Origin: an uncultured Lactobacillus sp.
Lineage (GTDB): Bacteria; Bacillota; Bacilli; Lactobacillales; Lactobacillaceae
Assembly (NCBI RefSeq): GCF_902491705.1
Contig: NZ_CABUIW010000039.1
Coordinates: forward strand, 1 to 20,164
Length of the DNA: 20,164 nucleotides
Reading direction: 5' to 3'
Shown here: piece after piece, positions 6,276 through 14,745 of the stretch
Layout: every line of letters starts with the position of its first letter
How positions within the stretch are numbered: position 1 is the first letter of the stretch
Notes under the pieces: generated by a model
Databases searched by the model: none
What the model saw: the letters and a program-made list of their open reading frames with translations, nothing else
Told to the model about the DNA's origin: nothing
Translations under genes and position numbers: made by a program

Positions 6276-6974
6276 TTGGCTAAAGAATTAATTGGCAATG
6301 ATTGGGATCAAGTATTGGATCCAGTCTTTGCAAGTGAGAAGTATCACGAACTCCATAACTTTTTAAAAGAAGAATATTCCACTAAGCAAATTTATCCTGA
6401 CATGTACCATATTTTCACTGCTTTTAAATTAACCCCCTTCAATAAAACAAAGGTGGTAATTTTAGGACAAGATCCATATCATAATCCTGGGCAGGCAAAC
6501 GGGATGAGCTTTTCCGTCATGCCAGGCACGCCGCTTCCGCCATCACTTAAAAATATCTATAAAGAACTTTATGATGATGTTGGCGCACAACCAGTTAACC
6601 ATGGCTATTTGAAGAAGTGGGCAGACCAAGGCGTATTGCTTTTGAATGCTGTTTTAACTGTGCCATATGGCCATGCAAATGGTCACCAAGGCAAAGGCTG
6701 GGAAGATGTAACTGATACAGCGATTAAGGCGTTAAGCAAGCGTGGCAAGGTAGTATTTATCTTGTGGGGAAGATTTGCACAAAACAAAATCCCATTAATT
6801 GATCAAAGTAAGAATTTTATTATAAAATCATCTCATCCAAGTCCATTTTCAGCTGATCGTGGATTCTTTGGTTCAAGACCATTTTCACGGTGCAATGCGG
6901 CATTAGTTAAATTTGGTGAGACACCGATTGATTGGCAATTGCCAGAACATGTAAGTAAATCAGATATGGAATAA
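6276..6974 (+). CDS. ung: Uracil-DNA glycosylase (family 1)
   Basis: It removes uracil from DNA as the first step of base excision repair. It is 232 residues, normal length. The water-activating Asp66 is in GQDPYHNPGQANG (64-76). The uracil-binding segment is LLLNAVLTV (121-129), and His187 of HPSPFS (187-192) begins the minor-groove loop. The start is TTG 6276: an in-frame stop lies six bases upstream, no ATG is available before residue 43, and GAGGG (6263-6267) is correctly spaced. It begins a tight ung-pta-tsaE operon, with ten bases to pta. Use of a TTG start may keep expression low compared with pta. Confidence 0.97.
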   Translation: MAKELIGNDWDQVLDPVFASEKYHELHNFLKEEYSTKQIYPDMYHIFTAFKLTPFNKTKVVILGQDPYHNPGQANGMSFSVMPGTPLPPSLKNIYKELYDDVGAQPVNHGYLKKWADQGVLLLNAVLTVPYGHANGHQGKGWEDVTDTAIKALSKRGKVVFILWGRFAQNKIPLIDQSKNFIIKSSHPSPFSADRGFFGSRPFSRCNAALVKFGETPIDWQLPEHVSKSDME

Positions 6975-6984
6975 GAGGTATAAA

Positions 6985-7974
6985 ATGAGCGTATTTTCAT
7001 TATTTAAAAATCAAGTTGAACAAGCTAATGAAAAAAAGAGAATCGTTTTTCCAGAAAGCGATGATTTAAGAGTATTAACTGCAGTTTCAAATTTGAACAA
7101 AGACAATATTATTGATCCAATCTTGATTGGTAAAAAAGAAGACATTGAAAAATTAGCTGCAGATAATAATTTAGATATCGATGGCGTAAAAATTTATGAT
7201 CAAGACAATTACGCTGAATTAGATGAAATGGCAGAAGCTTTTGTTAAGGCTAGAAAAAAGGATACTAGCATTGCAGAAGCAAAAGCTAAATTGGCAAAGG
7301 GTAATTACTTTGGCACAATGTTAGTAAAAATGGGGAAAGCTGATGGTATGGTATCTGGTGCCGCTCACTCAACTGCTAACACTGTTTTACCTGCTTTACA
7401 ATTAATTCATGCGGCTAAGGGGATGCACCGTGTATCTGGCGCATTTGTAATGGAAAAAGGCGATGAAAGATACATCTTTGCTGACTGTGCTATTAACATT
7501 GATCCTGATGAAGAAACTTTAGCAGAAATTGGTTATCAATCAGCTCAAACTGCTAAGATGGCAGGTATTGATCCTAAGGTTGCCTTTTTAAGCTTTTCAA
7601 CTAAAGGCTCAGCAGATGCTCCTATGGTAAGCAAGGTTCATGATGCAGCTGAAATGTTTAAAAAGAATCACCCTGAAATTCCTGCAGATGGTGAATTACA
7701 ATTCGATGCTGCTTTTGTTCCAGCAGTTGGTAAAAAGAAAGCTCCAGGTTCAAAGGTAGCTGGACATGCTAATGTATTCGTATTCCCAGAACTTCAATCA
7801 GGAAATATTGCTTATAAGATGGTTCAACGTTTAGGCAACTTTACAGCTGTTGGCCCAATCTTACAAGGTCTTGCAGCACCAGTTAATGATTTATCTCGTG
7901 GCTGCAGTGAACAAGATATTTATGACTTGGCAATTGTCACTGCCGCTCAAGCTTTAGCAAAGGATGAAAAATAA
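6985..7974 (+). CDS. pta: Phosphate acetyltransferase
   Basis: It interconverts acetyl-CoA plus phosphate and acetyl-phosphate plus CoA. In lactobacilli it works with acetate kinase in acetate/ATP metabolism. It is 329 residues, the short single-domain form. Conserved family segments are GMVSGAAHSTANTVLPALQL (121-140), FADCAINIDP (165-174), SFSTKGSA (203-210), FVFPELQSGNIAYKMVQRLG (265-284) and GPILQGLAAPVNDLSRG (290-306). ATG 6985 follows AAGAGGT. Its stop codon shares one base with the tsaE start (TAATG), implying translational coupling. No acetate kinase gene is in the window. Confidence 0.97.
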   Translation: MSVFSLFKNQVEQANEKKRIVFPESDDLRVLTAVSNLNKDNIIDPILIGKKEDIEKLAADNNLDIDGVKIYDQDNYAELDEMAEAFVKARKKDTSIAEAKAKLAKGNYFGTMLVKMGKADGMVSGAAHSTANTVLPALQLIHAAKGMHRVSGAFVMEKGDERYIFADCAINIDPDEETLAEIGYQSAQTAKMAGIDPKVAFLSFSTKGSADAPMVSKVHDAAEMFKKNHPEIPADGELQFDAAFVPAVGKKKAPGSKVAGHANVFVFPELQSGNIAYKMVQRLGNFTAVGPILQGLAAPVNDLSRGCSEQDIYDLAIVTAAQALAKDEK

Positions 7975-8453
7975 TGACTAAGCTCGAAATTGATTCTGCT
8001 GAGAAGATGCAAAAGTTAGGTGCATCTTTGGCCAAAACAGCTAAACCACATGATTTGTTACTATTGAATGGTGATTTAGGTGCAGGTAAAACAACAATGA
8101 CGCAAGGATTGGGCCGTGAACTTGGCGTACGTCGTCCTGTCAAAAGTCCAACTTTTACTATTGTGCGTGAATATCGTGAAGCTAAATTGCCACTTTTCCA
8201 TATGGACTTTTACCGTTTGGAAAATGATGACTTATCTTCAATTGACTTGGAAGGTTATTTAGCAGAACCTGGATTGGTAGTCATCGAATGGCCACAACTA
8301 GTAATGAATGACTTGCCAGATGAATATTTGCAATTAACAATTACTCGAGTTGATGATAGTTGGGATTCAACTAAACGAGTAGTTGAGTTTAATGCTCGCG
8401 GTAAACGCAATGAAGAATGGGTTAAAGATACTCTAGCAGAATACAACAAGTAG
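7974..8453 (+). CDS. tsaE: tRNA threonylcarbamoyladenosine biosynthesis ATPase TsaE
   Basis: TsaE is the small P-loop ATPase that works with TsaB and TsaD to form threonylcarbamoyl-adenosine at position 37 of ANN-decoding tRNAs. The protein has 159 residues. The Walker A motif is GDLGAGKTT (33-41), followed by the family's SPTF (58-61) and HMDFYRL (76-82), and the Walker B-like VVIEWP (102-107). It overlaps pta by one base (TAATG), an arrangement that favours coupled translation. tsaB and tsaD are not in this window. It ends just before a bidirectional terminator. Confidence 0.95.
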   Translation: MTKLEIDSAEKMQKLGASLAKTAKPHDLLLLNGDLGAGKTTMTQGLGRELGVRRPVKSPTFTIVREYREAKLPLFHMDFYRLENDDLSSIDLEGYLAEPGLVVIEWPQLVMNDLPDEYLQLTITRVDDSWDSTKRVVEFNARGKRNEEWVKDTLAEYNK

Positions 8454-8458
8454 AACAT

Positions 8459-8491
8459 AAAAAAGATCTAGCGTGAGGCTAGATCTTTTTT
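8459..8491. terminator. Bidirectional terminator between tsaE and the exonuclease gene
   Basis: AAAAAAGATCTAGC (8459-8472) and GCTAGATCTTTTTT form a 14-base-pair symmetrical stem with a GTGAG loop. A-runs and T-runs on both flanks make it work on either strand. The stop codon of the minus-strand gene (8490-8492) lies inside the T-run, so the two convergent genes share one compact terminator. Confidence 0.9.
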
Positions 8492-9023
8492 ATATTTGGT
8501 AAACTAAATTTTTAATGGCATCAGCACCAAACTTTTTCTCTTGATTGATTAAAATCCCTGCACAGGCTTCACTGTCGCTTAATGCATTATGGTGATGCCA
8601 TAGTTCTACATCAAGTGCATCAGAAACTGTATCTAGCTTATGGTTAGGAAGTTCTGGTTCAAATCTTTTGCTAGTAGCTAAAGTATCAATAACTAAGTAG
8701 TGCGGCTCAGAAATGTTGTAGCGTGCTAAGCTTTGGCGCATTACATTTGTATCAAATCTAGCGTTGTGGGCTGCAACAAGCATTCCCGGCTGATACAAAC
8801 CCTTAATTTTAGGCCAAACTTCAGCCATTGTAGGTGCATTTTTAACATCATCAGCTGTAATTTGGTGTACTTGGATGTTGCGTGCATCAAATGGCATTTG
8901 AGGATTAATTACTGTATAAAAACGATCGACGATTTCATTATTTCTAACCATCACTAAGGCAAGTGAACATGCACTTTCAGGATAATGATTAGCCGTTTCG
9001 AAATCCATTGCAATAAAATTCAT
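8490..9023 (-). CDS. DEDDh 3'-5' exonuclease, DnaQ/DNA polymerase III epsilon-like
   Basis: A stand-alone exonuclease of the DnaQ/RNase T superfamily with 177 residues. The catalytic residues are all visible: Asp7 and Glu9 in MDFET (6-10), Asp91 in AHNARFD (85-91), and His145 with Asp150 in HNALSDSEA (145-153). There is no polymerase, helicase or BRCT domain, so it is the small free-standing form common in lactobacilli. It may act in DNA repair or nucleic-acid trimming; the exact substrate is unknown. ATG 9023 follows GGAGGA by five bases. It is divergent from murB with 102 bases between, and convergent with tsaE. Confidence 0.93.
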   Translation of the reverse strand: MNFIAMDFETANHYPESACSLALVMVRNNEIVDRFYTVINPQMPFDARNIQVHQITADDVKNAPTMAEVWPKIKGLYQPGMLVAAHNARFDTNVMRQSLARYNISEPHYLVIDTLATSKRFEPELPNHKLDTVSDALDVELWHHHNALSDSEACAGILINQEKKFGADAIKNLVYQI

Positions 9024-9044
9024 GAAATCCTCCTTTGAAAATAA

Positions 9045-9053
9045 AGTATATCA
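9045..9053 (-). promoter_or_regulatory. Possible extended -10 promoter of the exonuclease gene
   Basis: On the minus strand the sequence reads TGATATACT, that is TG-N-TATACT, an extended -10 box. It lies 22 bases upstream of the exonuclease start codon. No good -35 element is seen at the usual spacing. Confidence 0.35.
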
Positions 9054-9125
9054 CATGAATTCATAGTGAAGCCTAGAACTTTATGCGGTAAAATAAAATA
9101 AGAAACAAAACTAGGAGGCAAAATT

Positions 9126-10022
9126 GTGGAATTACTTGATTTAAAAGAGCAAGGAATTAATATTAAAGAGCAAATTCCATTAAGTAGATATACTTTTACT
9201 AAAACTGGTGGTGAGGCTGAATATTTAGCTTTTCCTAAAAGTACTGAAGAAGTCGAAAAATTAGTAAAAGTTACTCGTGAAAATAAGATTCCATTAACAA
9301 TTATTGGTAATGCCTCGAATTTAATCATTCGCGACGGCGGAATTGATGGCTTGGTAGTCATCTTAACTGATTTAAATAAGATTGAAGTAAAAGGTACTAA
9401 AGTAACAGCTGATGCTGGGGCACGAATTATTGATACAGCATTTGCGGCAGCTCATCACGGCTTAAGTGGTATGGAGTTTGCTGCTGGTATTCCTGGTAGC
9501 GTCGGTGGCGGTGTATTTATGAATGCTGGTGCCTACGGCGGTGAAATGCAAGAAGTTGTTGAGAGTGTTTATGTGTTAACTCGTGAAGGAGAATTTAAGA
9601 CTTATTCTAATAAGGAAATGCAATTCTCATACCGTCATTCAATAGTACAAGAAAATGGCGATATCGTCTTAAGTGCAACTTTTAGTTTAAAGCCTGCAGA
9701 TAAGCTCGAAGTGCTAGATCATATGCACTATTTGAATGCACTTCGTCAATATAAGCAACCACTTGAATATCCTTCATGTGGTAGTGTATTTAAGCGACCA
9801 ACAGGACACTTTGTAGGTCCGATGATTATTAAAGCAGGACTTCAAGGTAAGCAAATTGGTGGAGCACAAGACTCAATTAAGCATGCTGGCTTTATTGTTA
9901 ATAAAGGCGGAGCTACTGCCACTGATTACCTTAATTTGATTCATCTTATTCAAAAGACGATTAAAGAAAAATTCGGTATTGATTTGCATACCGAAGTTAG
10001 AATTATCGGGAAAGAAAAATAG
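9126..10022 (+). CDS. murB: UDP-N-acetylenolpyruvoylglucosamine reductase MurB
   Basis: A cytoplasmic FAD enzyme that reduces UDP-GlcNAc-enolpyruvate with NADPH to UDP-MurNAc, the second committed step of peptidoglycan synthesis. It is 298 residues, the shorter Firmicutes type. FAD-binding segments are TKTGGEAEYLAFP (25-37), IGNASNLIIRDGG (60-72) and AAGIPGSVGGGVFMNAGAYG (119-138). The catalytic residues are Arg170 (SYRHS), Ser220 (CGSVFKRP) and Glu290 (HTEVRIIG). The start is GTG 9126, with AGGAGG (9113-9118) seven bases upstream; no in-frame ATG gives a complete N-terminus. It is monocistronic or only weakly linked to potA, because a terminator follows 16 bases after the stop. Confidence 0.97.
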   Translation: MELLDLKEQGINIKEQIPLSRYTFTKTGGEAEYLAFPKSTEEVEKLVKVTRENKIPLTIIGNASNLIIRDGGIDGLVVILTDLNKIEVKGTKVTADAGARIIDTAFAAAHHGLSGMEFAAGIPGSVGGGVFMNAGAYGGEMQEVVESVYVLTREGEFKTYSNKEMQFSYRHSIVQENGDIVLSATFSLKPADKLEVLDHMHYLNALRQYKQPLEYPSCGSVFKRPTGHFVGPMIIKAGLQGKQIGGAQDSIKHAGFIVNKGGATATDYLNLIHLIQKTIKEKFGIDLHTEVRIIGKEK

Positions 10023-10038
10023 AATAGATTATGAGACA

Positions 10039-10070
10039 AGCTACAGGCTGCAAAGCTTGTAGCTATTTTT
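10039..10070 (+). terminator. Terminator/attenuator between murB and potA
   Basis: AGCTACAGGCT (10039-10049) and AGCTTGTAGCT (10054-10064) form an 11-pair stem with one G·U and a GCAA (GNRA) tetraloop, followed by ATTTTTA. Its T-run runs directly into the first possible potA start codon at 10071. No promoter was seen between it and potA, so pot transcription may come from read-through. Confidence 0.75.
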
Positions 10071-10082
10071 ATGGGGATGGAA

Positions 10083-11180
10083 ATGGATATTATTAAGTTA
10101 GAGCATATTACTAAACAATATGATGATGGTTTTGTTGCACTTAAGGATATAAATCTAACAATTGAATCAGGCAAATTTTATTCATTGCTTGGTCCTAGTG
10201 GTTCAGGTAAGTCTACAATTTTGCGGATTATTGCTGGCTTTAGTCAGCCTACTAAGGGAAAAGTCTTTTTTGATGGTAAAGACATTACTGATCTTGATGC
10301 AGCAAAAAGACACATTAATACGGTCTTTCAGAACTATGCTCTTTTTCCGCATTTAAACGTTTTTGAAAATGTCGCTTTTGGCTTAAAAATTAAAAAGAAA
10401 CCGATGAATGAAATTAAGCCAGCAGTTAGGGATGCTTTGCATATGGTGCGGCTTGATGGCTATGCTAATCGTGAAATCTCTGAACTTAGTGGTGGTCAGC
10501 AGCAGCGTGTGGCTATTGCGCGGGCAATAGTTAATGAACCAAAGGTGCTTTTGCTTGATGAGTCATTATCTGCCTTGGATAAAAGATTGCGTAAAGACAT
10601 GCAGTTTGAATTAAGAGCAATTCAGAAAAAGCTGGGAATAACTTTTATTTTTGTTACGCACGATCAAGAAGAAGCTCTTTCAATGAGTGACGAAATTTTC
10701 GTTTTAAATGATGGCAAGATTCAACAGAGTGGTAGTCCAGTGGCAATTTATGATGAACCAGTTAACGACTTTGTTGCACGCTTTATTGGGGACTCTAACA
10801 TTTTATCTGGACGAATGATTAGAGACTATGAAGTTGAGTTTGCCAATAATAAATTCAAATGTGCAGACGGTGGTATTAAACCTAATGAAAAAGTAGAAGT
10901 CGTTATTCGACCAGAAGACTTAGATATTGTCGATCCAGAAAAGGGAAAAATCGTAGTAACGGCTCAGACGCAATTATTTTTAGGTGATCACTTCGAAATT
11001 AAAGCAATTGATGCTAACGAAAATGAATGGTTAATTCATTCAACTAATGGAGTAAAACTAGGCCAAAGAATAGGTTTGTTCTTTGATCCAGAAGATATCC
11101 ACGTAATGCGGCTTAATGAAAGTCAAGCAGACTTTGATGCCAGAATTGAGAAATATGAGGGGGAGGAAAATGAAGACTAG
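10083..11180 (+). CDS. potA: Spermidine/putrescine ABC transporter, ATP-binding protein PotA
   Basis: The ATPase of a polyamine importer, about 365 residues. Walker A is GPSGSGKST (37-45), Q-loop Gln83, signature LSGGQQQR (135-142), Walker B LLLDES (156-161) and switch His193 in VTHDQEEA. The C-terminal part (about 240-350) is a TOBE-type regulatory domain with VVIRPEDL. The residue after the catalytic Glu160 is Ser, where most transporters of this class have Pro. Three in-frame ATGs lie at 10071, 10077 and 10083. I chose 10083 because GGGGATGG lies before it, while the earlier ones sit in the T-run of the terminator. It overlaps potB by 11 bases. Confidence 0.95.
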   Translation: MDIIKLEHITKQYDDGFVALKDINLTIESGKFYSLLGPSGSGKSTILRIIAGFSQPTKGKVFFDGKDITDLDAAKRHINTVFQNYALFPHLNVFENVAFGLKIKKKPMNEIKPAVRDALHMVRLDGYANREISELSGGQQQRVAIARAIVNEPKVLLLDESLSALDKRLRKDMQFELRAIQKKLGITFIFVTHDQEEALSMSDEIFVLNDGKIQQSGSPVAIYDEPVNDFVARFIGDSNILSGRMIRDYEVEFANNKFKCADGGIKPNEKVEVVIRPEDLDIVDPEKGKIVVTAQTQLFLGDHFEIKAIDANENEWLIHSTNGVKLGQRIGLFFDPEDIHVMRLNESQADFDARIEKYEGEENED

Positions 11181-11982
11181 AAAAGCTCTATTTTTAATCC
11201 CTTATCTGATGTGGATTATTCTATTTGTTATTTTGCCTATTTTATTGATTCTTTGGTATTCATTTACTGACAGTAAAAATGGCTTTACTTTGAGTAACTA
11301 CGCAGAATTTTTTAGAAATGGTACCTTTTTGCGCATGATGCTCAACTCGTTTTGGTATGCACTTATAATCACGCTTGCAACTTTATTAATATCTTATCCT
11401 GCGGCATATTTTTTGACCAAGATGAAGAATCAGCAATTATGGCTGCTTTTGATTATTTTGCCAACCTGGATTAATTTATTGCTTAAGGCCTATGCCTTTA
11501 TTGGTATTTTAGGAAATAACGGCTTGGTTAACCGATTCTTACATTTGTTTGGAATTGGCCCGGTAAATATTTTATTTACTGATTTCGCTTTTATCTTTGT
11601 AGCAACATATATTGAAATTCCATTTATGATCTTGCCAATTTTTAACGCTATTAAAGAAATTAATCCGGCAGTCATCCAAGCTTCAGAAGACTTAGGTGCA
11701 AGTAAATGGCAAACTTTTAGATATGTATTGTGGCCACTGTCTCGTCCTGGCGTAGAAAGCGGCGTACAAGCGATTTTTATCCCATCACTATCATTATTCA
11801 TGTTAACCAGATTGATTGGTGGTAACCGTGTTATTACTTTAGGTACAGCGATTGAAGAATACTTCATGACTACAATGAACTGGAATATGGGTGCAACAAT
11901 TGGCGTAATTTTGATTGTATTGATGGTAGTTGTAATGTTGATTACCAGTAGAAAAGCTAGAAGAAAGAAGGTTGACTTATGA
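11170..11982 (+). CDS. potB: Spermidine/putrescine ABC transporter permease PotB
   Basis: A membrane permease subunit of 270 residues with about six transmembrane segments (first at about 7-31, last at about 241-259). The cytoplasmic EAA loop that docks on PotA is at about 170-194 (EDLGASKWQTFRYVLWPL, 173-190). The frame is open further upstream inside potA. ATG 11170 is preferred because GGGGGAGGAAA is directly upstream and it gives a normal N-terminus (MKTRK, then a hydrophobic segment). It overlaps the potA end by 11 bases and the potC start by four (ATGA), so potA to potC are translationally coupled. Confidence 0.95.
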   Translation: MKTRKALFLIPYLMWIILFVILPILLILWYSFTDSKNGFTLSNYAEFFRNGTFLRMMLNSFWYALIITLATLLISYPAAYFLTKMKNQQLWLLLIILPTWINLLLKAYAFIGILGNNGLVNRFLHLFGIGPVNILFTDFAFIFVATYIEIPFMILPIFNAIKEINPAVIQASEDLGASKWQTFRYVLWPLSRPGVESGVQAIFIPSLSLFMLTRLIGGNRVITLGTAIEEYFMTTMNWNMGATIGVILIVLMVVVMLITSRKARRKKVDL

Positions 11983-12794
11983 GAAACAGACATTTAATTG
12001 CTAGAGTCTACCTGATTTTGACACTTGTCTTGCTTTATGTGCCTATCTTCTATTTGATCTATTTTTCTTTCTCTAGTGGGAAAAATATGAATAAGTTTGA
12101 GCATTTCACTTTTGCTCATTATCAAACGCTTTTTCAAGATAATCGATTATTGGCAATCTTTTTAGAGACAATTTTGCTTGCGCTCTTATCAAGTTTAATT
12201 GCCACGATCATTGGTACTTTTGGTGCAATTGCAATTAATGGCATGAAAAAAGAAGCTCATCGAAAGACTACTTTAGCTTTAAACAATGTGCTGATGGTAT
12301 CGCCAGATGTAATTATCGGTGCCAGCTTCTTGATCTTCTTTACTGCACTAGGTATTGGCTTAAACTTTGGTTCAGTGTTATTGAGCCATATTGCATTTTC
12401 CATTCCGATCGTAGTTTTGATGGTCTTGCCAAGGCTTAACGAAATGGATATGTCCTTAATCGATGCTGCAAGAGACTTAGGTGCTAATTCATGGCAGGTG
12501 TTTAGCAATGTGTTAATTCCAGCAATTATGCCAGGTATTTTTTCCGGTATGTTTATGGCATTAACGTATTCGCTAGATGACTTTGCCGTAACTTTCTTCG
12601 TTACTGGTAATGGCTTTTCAACATTATCTGTTGAAATTTATTCAAGAGCTCGTCAAGGGATCGATTTAGAAATCAATGCTTTAAGTACAGTTATGTTCTT
12701 ATTCGTTTTAGTACTAGTCGGGATCTATTACTTTATCACTACTAAGAAGAGTAGACGCAAGAATCACAGAGTACTAGGAGGATTGGTAAAATGA
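11979..12794 (+). CDS. potC: Spermidine/putrescine ABC transporter permease PotC
   Basis: The second permease subunit, 271 residues, with about six transmembrane segments beginning with RVYLILTLVLLYVPIFYLIY (9-28). The EAA loop is at about 162-186 (DAARDLGANSWQVFSNVLIP, 162-181), as expected for a PotA contact. Its start overlaps the potB stop as ATGA, and its own stop overlaps the potD start in the same way. AAGAAGG lies about six bases before the start codon. It is paired with PotB to form the heterodimeric channel of the importer. Confidence 0.95.
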   Translation: MRNRHLIARVYLILTLVLLYVPIFYLIYFSFSSGKNMNKFEHFTFAHYQTLFQDNRLLAIFLETILLALLSSLIATIIGTFGAIAINGMKKEAHRKTTLALNNVLMVSPDVIIGASFLIFFTALGIGLNFGSVLLSHIAFSIPIVVLMVLPRLNEMDMSLIDAARDLGANSWQVFSNVLIPAIMPGIFSGMFMALTYSLDDFAVTFFVTGNGFSTLSVEIYSRARQGIDLEINALSTVMFLFVLVLVGIYYFITTKKSRRKNHRVLGGLVK

Positions 12795-13864
12795 AAAAGA
12801 TTTTCATTGCAATTATCGCAATTCTCTTAGCATGTTTGGGTCTGGCAGGTCTTGCTCATCATTTGGAAAAGCCAGCTACTGAAAGGAAAAGCCAAAGTTT
12901 AATTATTTACAACTGGGGCGACTACCTTGATCCTAAATTAATTAAAAAGTTTGAAAAACAATCAGGCTATCACGTAGTTTATGAAACTTTTGATTCAAAT
13001 GAAGCCATGTATACTAAGATCAAGCAGGGCGGTACTGCCTACGATTTAACTATTCCTTCAGAATATATGGTTACTAAGATGCGCAAAGCACATTTGCTTG
13101 ATCGATTAGATAAACAAAAAATTCCTAACATGAAATATATTGGCAAGAGTTTTTTGCATAAGTCATTCGATGTAAACAATGATTACTCAGTACCATATTT
13201 CTGGGGAACGCTTGGTATTGTTTATAACGATAAATTTGTTAAAAAGGGTTCAATTAAAAACTGGAATGATCTTTGGTCAAAGAAATACCGTCATCAGATT
13301 TTATTAGTTGATTCTGCAAGGGATGCTATGGGTATGGCATTAACCTCTCTTGGTTATTCAATGAATACAACTAGCAGCATGAAGCTAAATTTAGCGCAAA
13401 CTAAATTAGATGGGTTAGGTCCGAATATTAAAGCAATTATTTCAGATGAAATGAAGATGTATTTGGTTCAAAATGAAGCTGCGATCGGTGTTACTTGGTC
13501 AGGTGAAGCACATGAAATGATGGAGAATAATCATCATTTGCATTATGTGGTGCCAGAAGAAGGCTCGAATTTGTGGTTTGACAACTTCGTTGTGCCAAAG
13601 ACTGCCAAAAATAAAAAAGGTGCATTTGAATTCATTAACTTCATGCTAGAACCAAAGAACGCAGCACAAAATGCACAATATGTTGGCTATGCTACTCCAG
13701 ATGTAGCTGCACAAAAATTGCTGCCTAAACGTGTTAGAAATGATCGTCAATTTTATCCTGATCAAAAAACGTTGCGTCATTTGCAAGTCTTTAAGGATTT
13801 AGGCCCCAAAAAGACGCAGGAATATAACGATCTATTTTTAGAATTTAAAATGTATGCACGATAG
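12791..13864 (+). CDS. potD: Spermidine/putrescine ABC transporter substrate-binding protein PotD
   Basis: The extracellular polyamine receptor, 357 residues, type 1/2 periplasmic-binding-protein fold. The N-terminus has two lysines and a hydrophobic stretch (4-22). Cys15 in LLAC could be a lipidation site, but the signal is short and the residues after it are hydrophobic, so an uncleaved membrane anchor is also possible. PotD-family segments are IYNWGDYLDP (39-48), ETFDSNEAMYTKI (65-77), YDLTIPSEYMV (84-94) and PYFWGTLGIVYN (135-146). AGGAGG lies nine bases before ATG 12791, which overlaps the potC stop (ATGA). Whether putrescine or spermidine is preferred cannot be told. Confidence 0.94.
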   Translation: MKKIFIAIIAILLACLGLAGLAHHLEKPATERKSQSLIIYNWGDYLDPKLIKKFEKQSGYHVVYETFDSNEAMYTKIKQGGTAYDLTIPSEYMVTKMRKAHLLDRLDKQKIPNMKYIGKSFLHKSFDVNNDYSVPYFWGTLGIVYNDKFVKKGSIKNWNDLWSKKYRHQILLVDSARDAMGMALTSLGYSMNTTSSMKLNLAQTKLDGLGPNIKAIISDEMKMYLVQNEAAIGVTWSGEAHEMMENNHHLHYVVPEEGSNLWFDNFVVPKTAKNKKGAFEFINFMLEPKNAAQNAQYVGYATPDVAAQKLLPKRVRNDRQFYPDQKTLRHLQVFKDLGPKKTQEYNDLFLEFKMYAR

Positions 13865-13875
13865 AAGAGGTTCGT

Positions 13876-13881
13876 TATAAT
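13876..13881 (+). promoter_or_regulatory. Possible -10 element of the cdaA operon
   Basis: A perfect TATAAT lies 22 bases before the cdaA start codon, in the 38-base gap after potD. No convincing -35 is seen 16-18 bases upstream. No terminator was found after potD, so read-through from the pot operon is also possible. Confidence 0.3.
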
Positions 13882-13902
13882 TAAAGAAGAAAGGAGTTTT
13901 CA

Positions 13903-14745
13903 ATGCATTTTGCTTTTTCTAATCTATTTACTTGGAACAATTTATCAATAGCATTAGATGTCTTAATCATTTGGTATTTGGTATACCGTTTGATTATGAT
14001 GATTCGCGGCACTAAGGCAGTTCAACTTGCTAAAGGAATCGTCTTTATCTTTATCGTTAGAATTGTCGCAGGTTTGCTTCAACTACATGCCGTGACCTAT
14101 ATTGTTGATCAAATTGTTTCATGGGCAGTAATCGGAATTATCGTCATCTTTCAGCCAGAAATTCGTAGAGGATTGGAGCGTTTAGGTCGCACCCCAATTT
14201 TTAATGGACGAGGCGAAAGCCCACACGATCAATCAGTAAGAATGGTTAAAGAACTAGATAAAGCCATTCAATATATGTCTAAAAGACGAATTGGTGCTTT
14301 AATCACAATTCAGCAAGATACGGGTTTGGATGATTATATTGAAACTGGAATTAAGCTAGATGCTGATATTTCTGGTGAACTGCTAATCAATATTTTCATT
14401 CCTAATACTCCTTTGCATGATGGTGCGGTAATTATTAACAATAATCGAATTGCTGTAGCTGCCGCTTATTTACCGTTGTCTGATAGCAGCATGATTCCTA
14501 AGCGATTAGGGACAAGACACAGGGCAGCTGTCGGAATTTCAGAAGTAACTGATGCTGTTACGATTGTTGTTTCTGAAGAAACCGGTGGTGTAACTATTAC
14601 GCGAAATGGACGCTTCTTATTAGACCTTTCACGAGAAGAGTATTTGAAGTATCTGAATGCTCAACTAGTGCCAAAGGAAGAAAAGAATATTCCATGGTAC
14701 AAGCGTTTAATTAATAAAGTTTGGAAATGGGGTGCAGACCGATGA
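13903..14745 (+). CDS. cdaA: Diadenylate cyclase CdaA (DacA)
   Basis: A membrane-bound enzyme that makes cyclic di-AMP from two ATP. It has 280 residues. Three transmembrane segments lie at about 14-34, 44-60 and 64-83. The DisA_N catalytic domain follows (about 100-250) with the DGA motif (173-175, in LHDGAVII) and the RHR motif (205-207, in GTRHRAAVG), both essential for the reaction. AAAGGAG precedes ATG 13903. Its stop overlaps the cdaR start by four bases, and glmM follows, the conserved cdaA-cdaR-glmM order in Firmicutes. In other species CdaR and GlmM bind and modulate CdaA. Confidence 0.97.
   Translation: MHFAFSNLFTWNNLSIALDVLIIWYLVYRLIMMIRGTKAVQLAKGIVFIFIVRIVAGLLQLHAVTYIVDQIVSWAVIGIIVIFQPEIRRGLERLGRTPIFNGRGESPHDQSVRMVKELDKAIQYMSKRRIGALITIQQDTGLDDYIETGIKLDADISGELLINIFIPNTPLHDGAVIINNNRIAVAAAYLPLSDSSMIPKRLGTRHRAAVGISEVTDAVTIVVSEETGGVTITRNGRFLLDLSREEYLKYLNAQLVPKEEKNIPWYKRLINKVWKWGADR

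Noticed and set aside
6209..6298. Upstream extension of the minus-strand HAD gene to 6298
   Set aside because: It would overlap the ung start. The ATG at 6208 has a strong ribosome binding site and begins directly at the conserved motif I strand.
9020..9361. Minus-strand frame of 113 codons over the murB start
   Set aside because: It is opposite the conserved MurB FAD-binding region and shows no family resemblance.
11116..11169. Earlier potB start at 11116
   Set aside because: It lies deep in potA without a ribosome binding site, while GGGGGAGGAAA stands before ATG 11170.
11490..11993. Minus-strand frame of 167 codons inside potB
   Set aside because: It is a mirror of the hydrophobic codons of PotB. 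The PotB frame has the EAA loop and a proper start.
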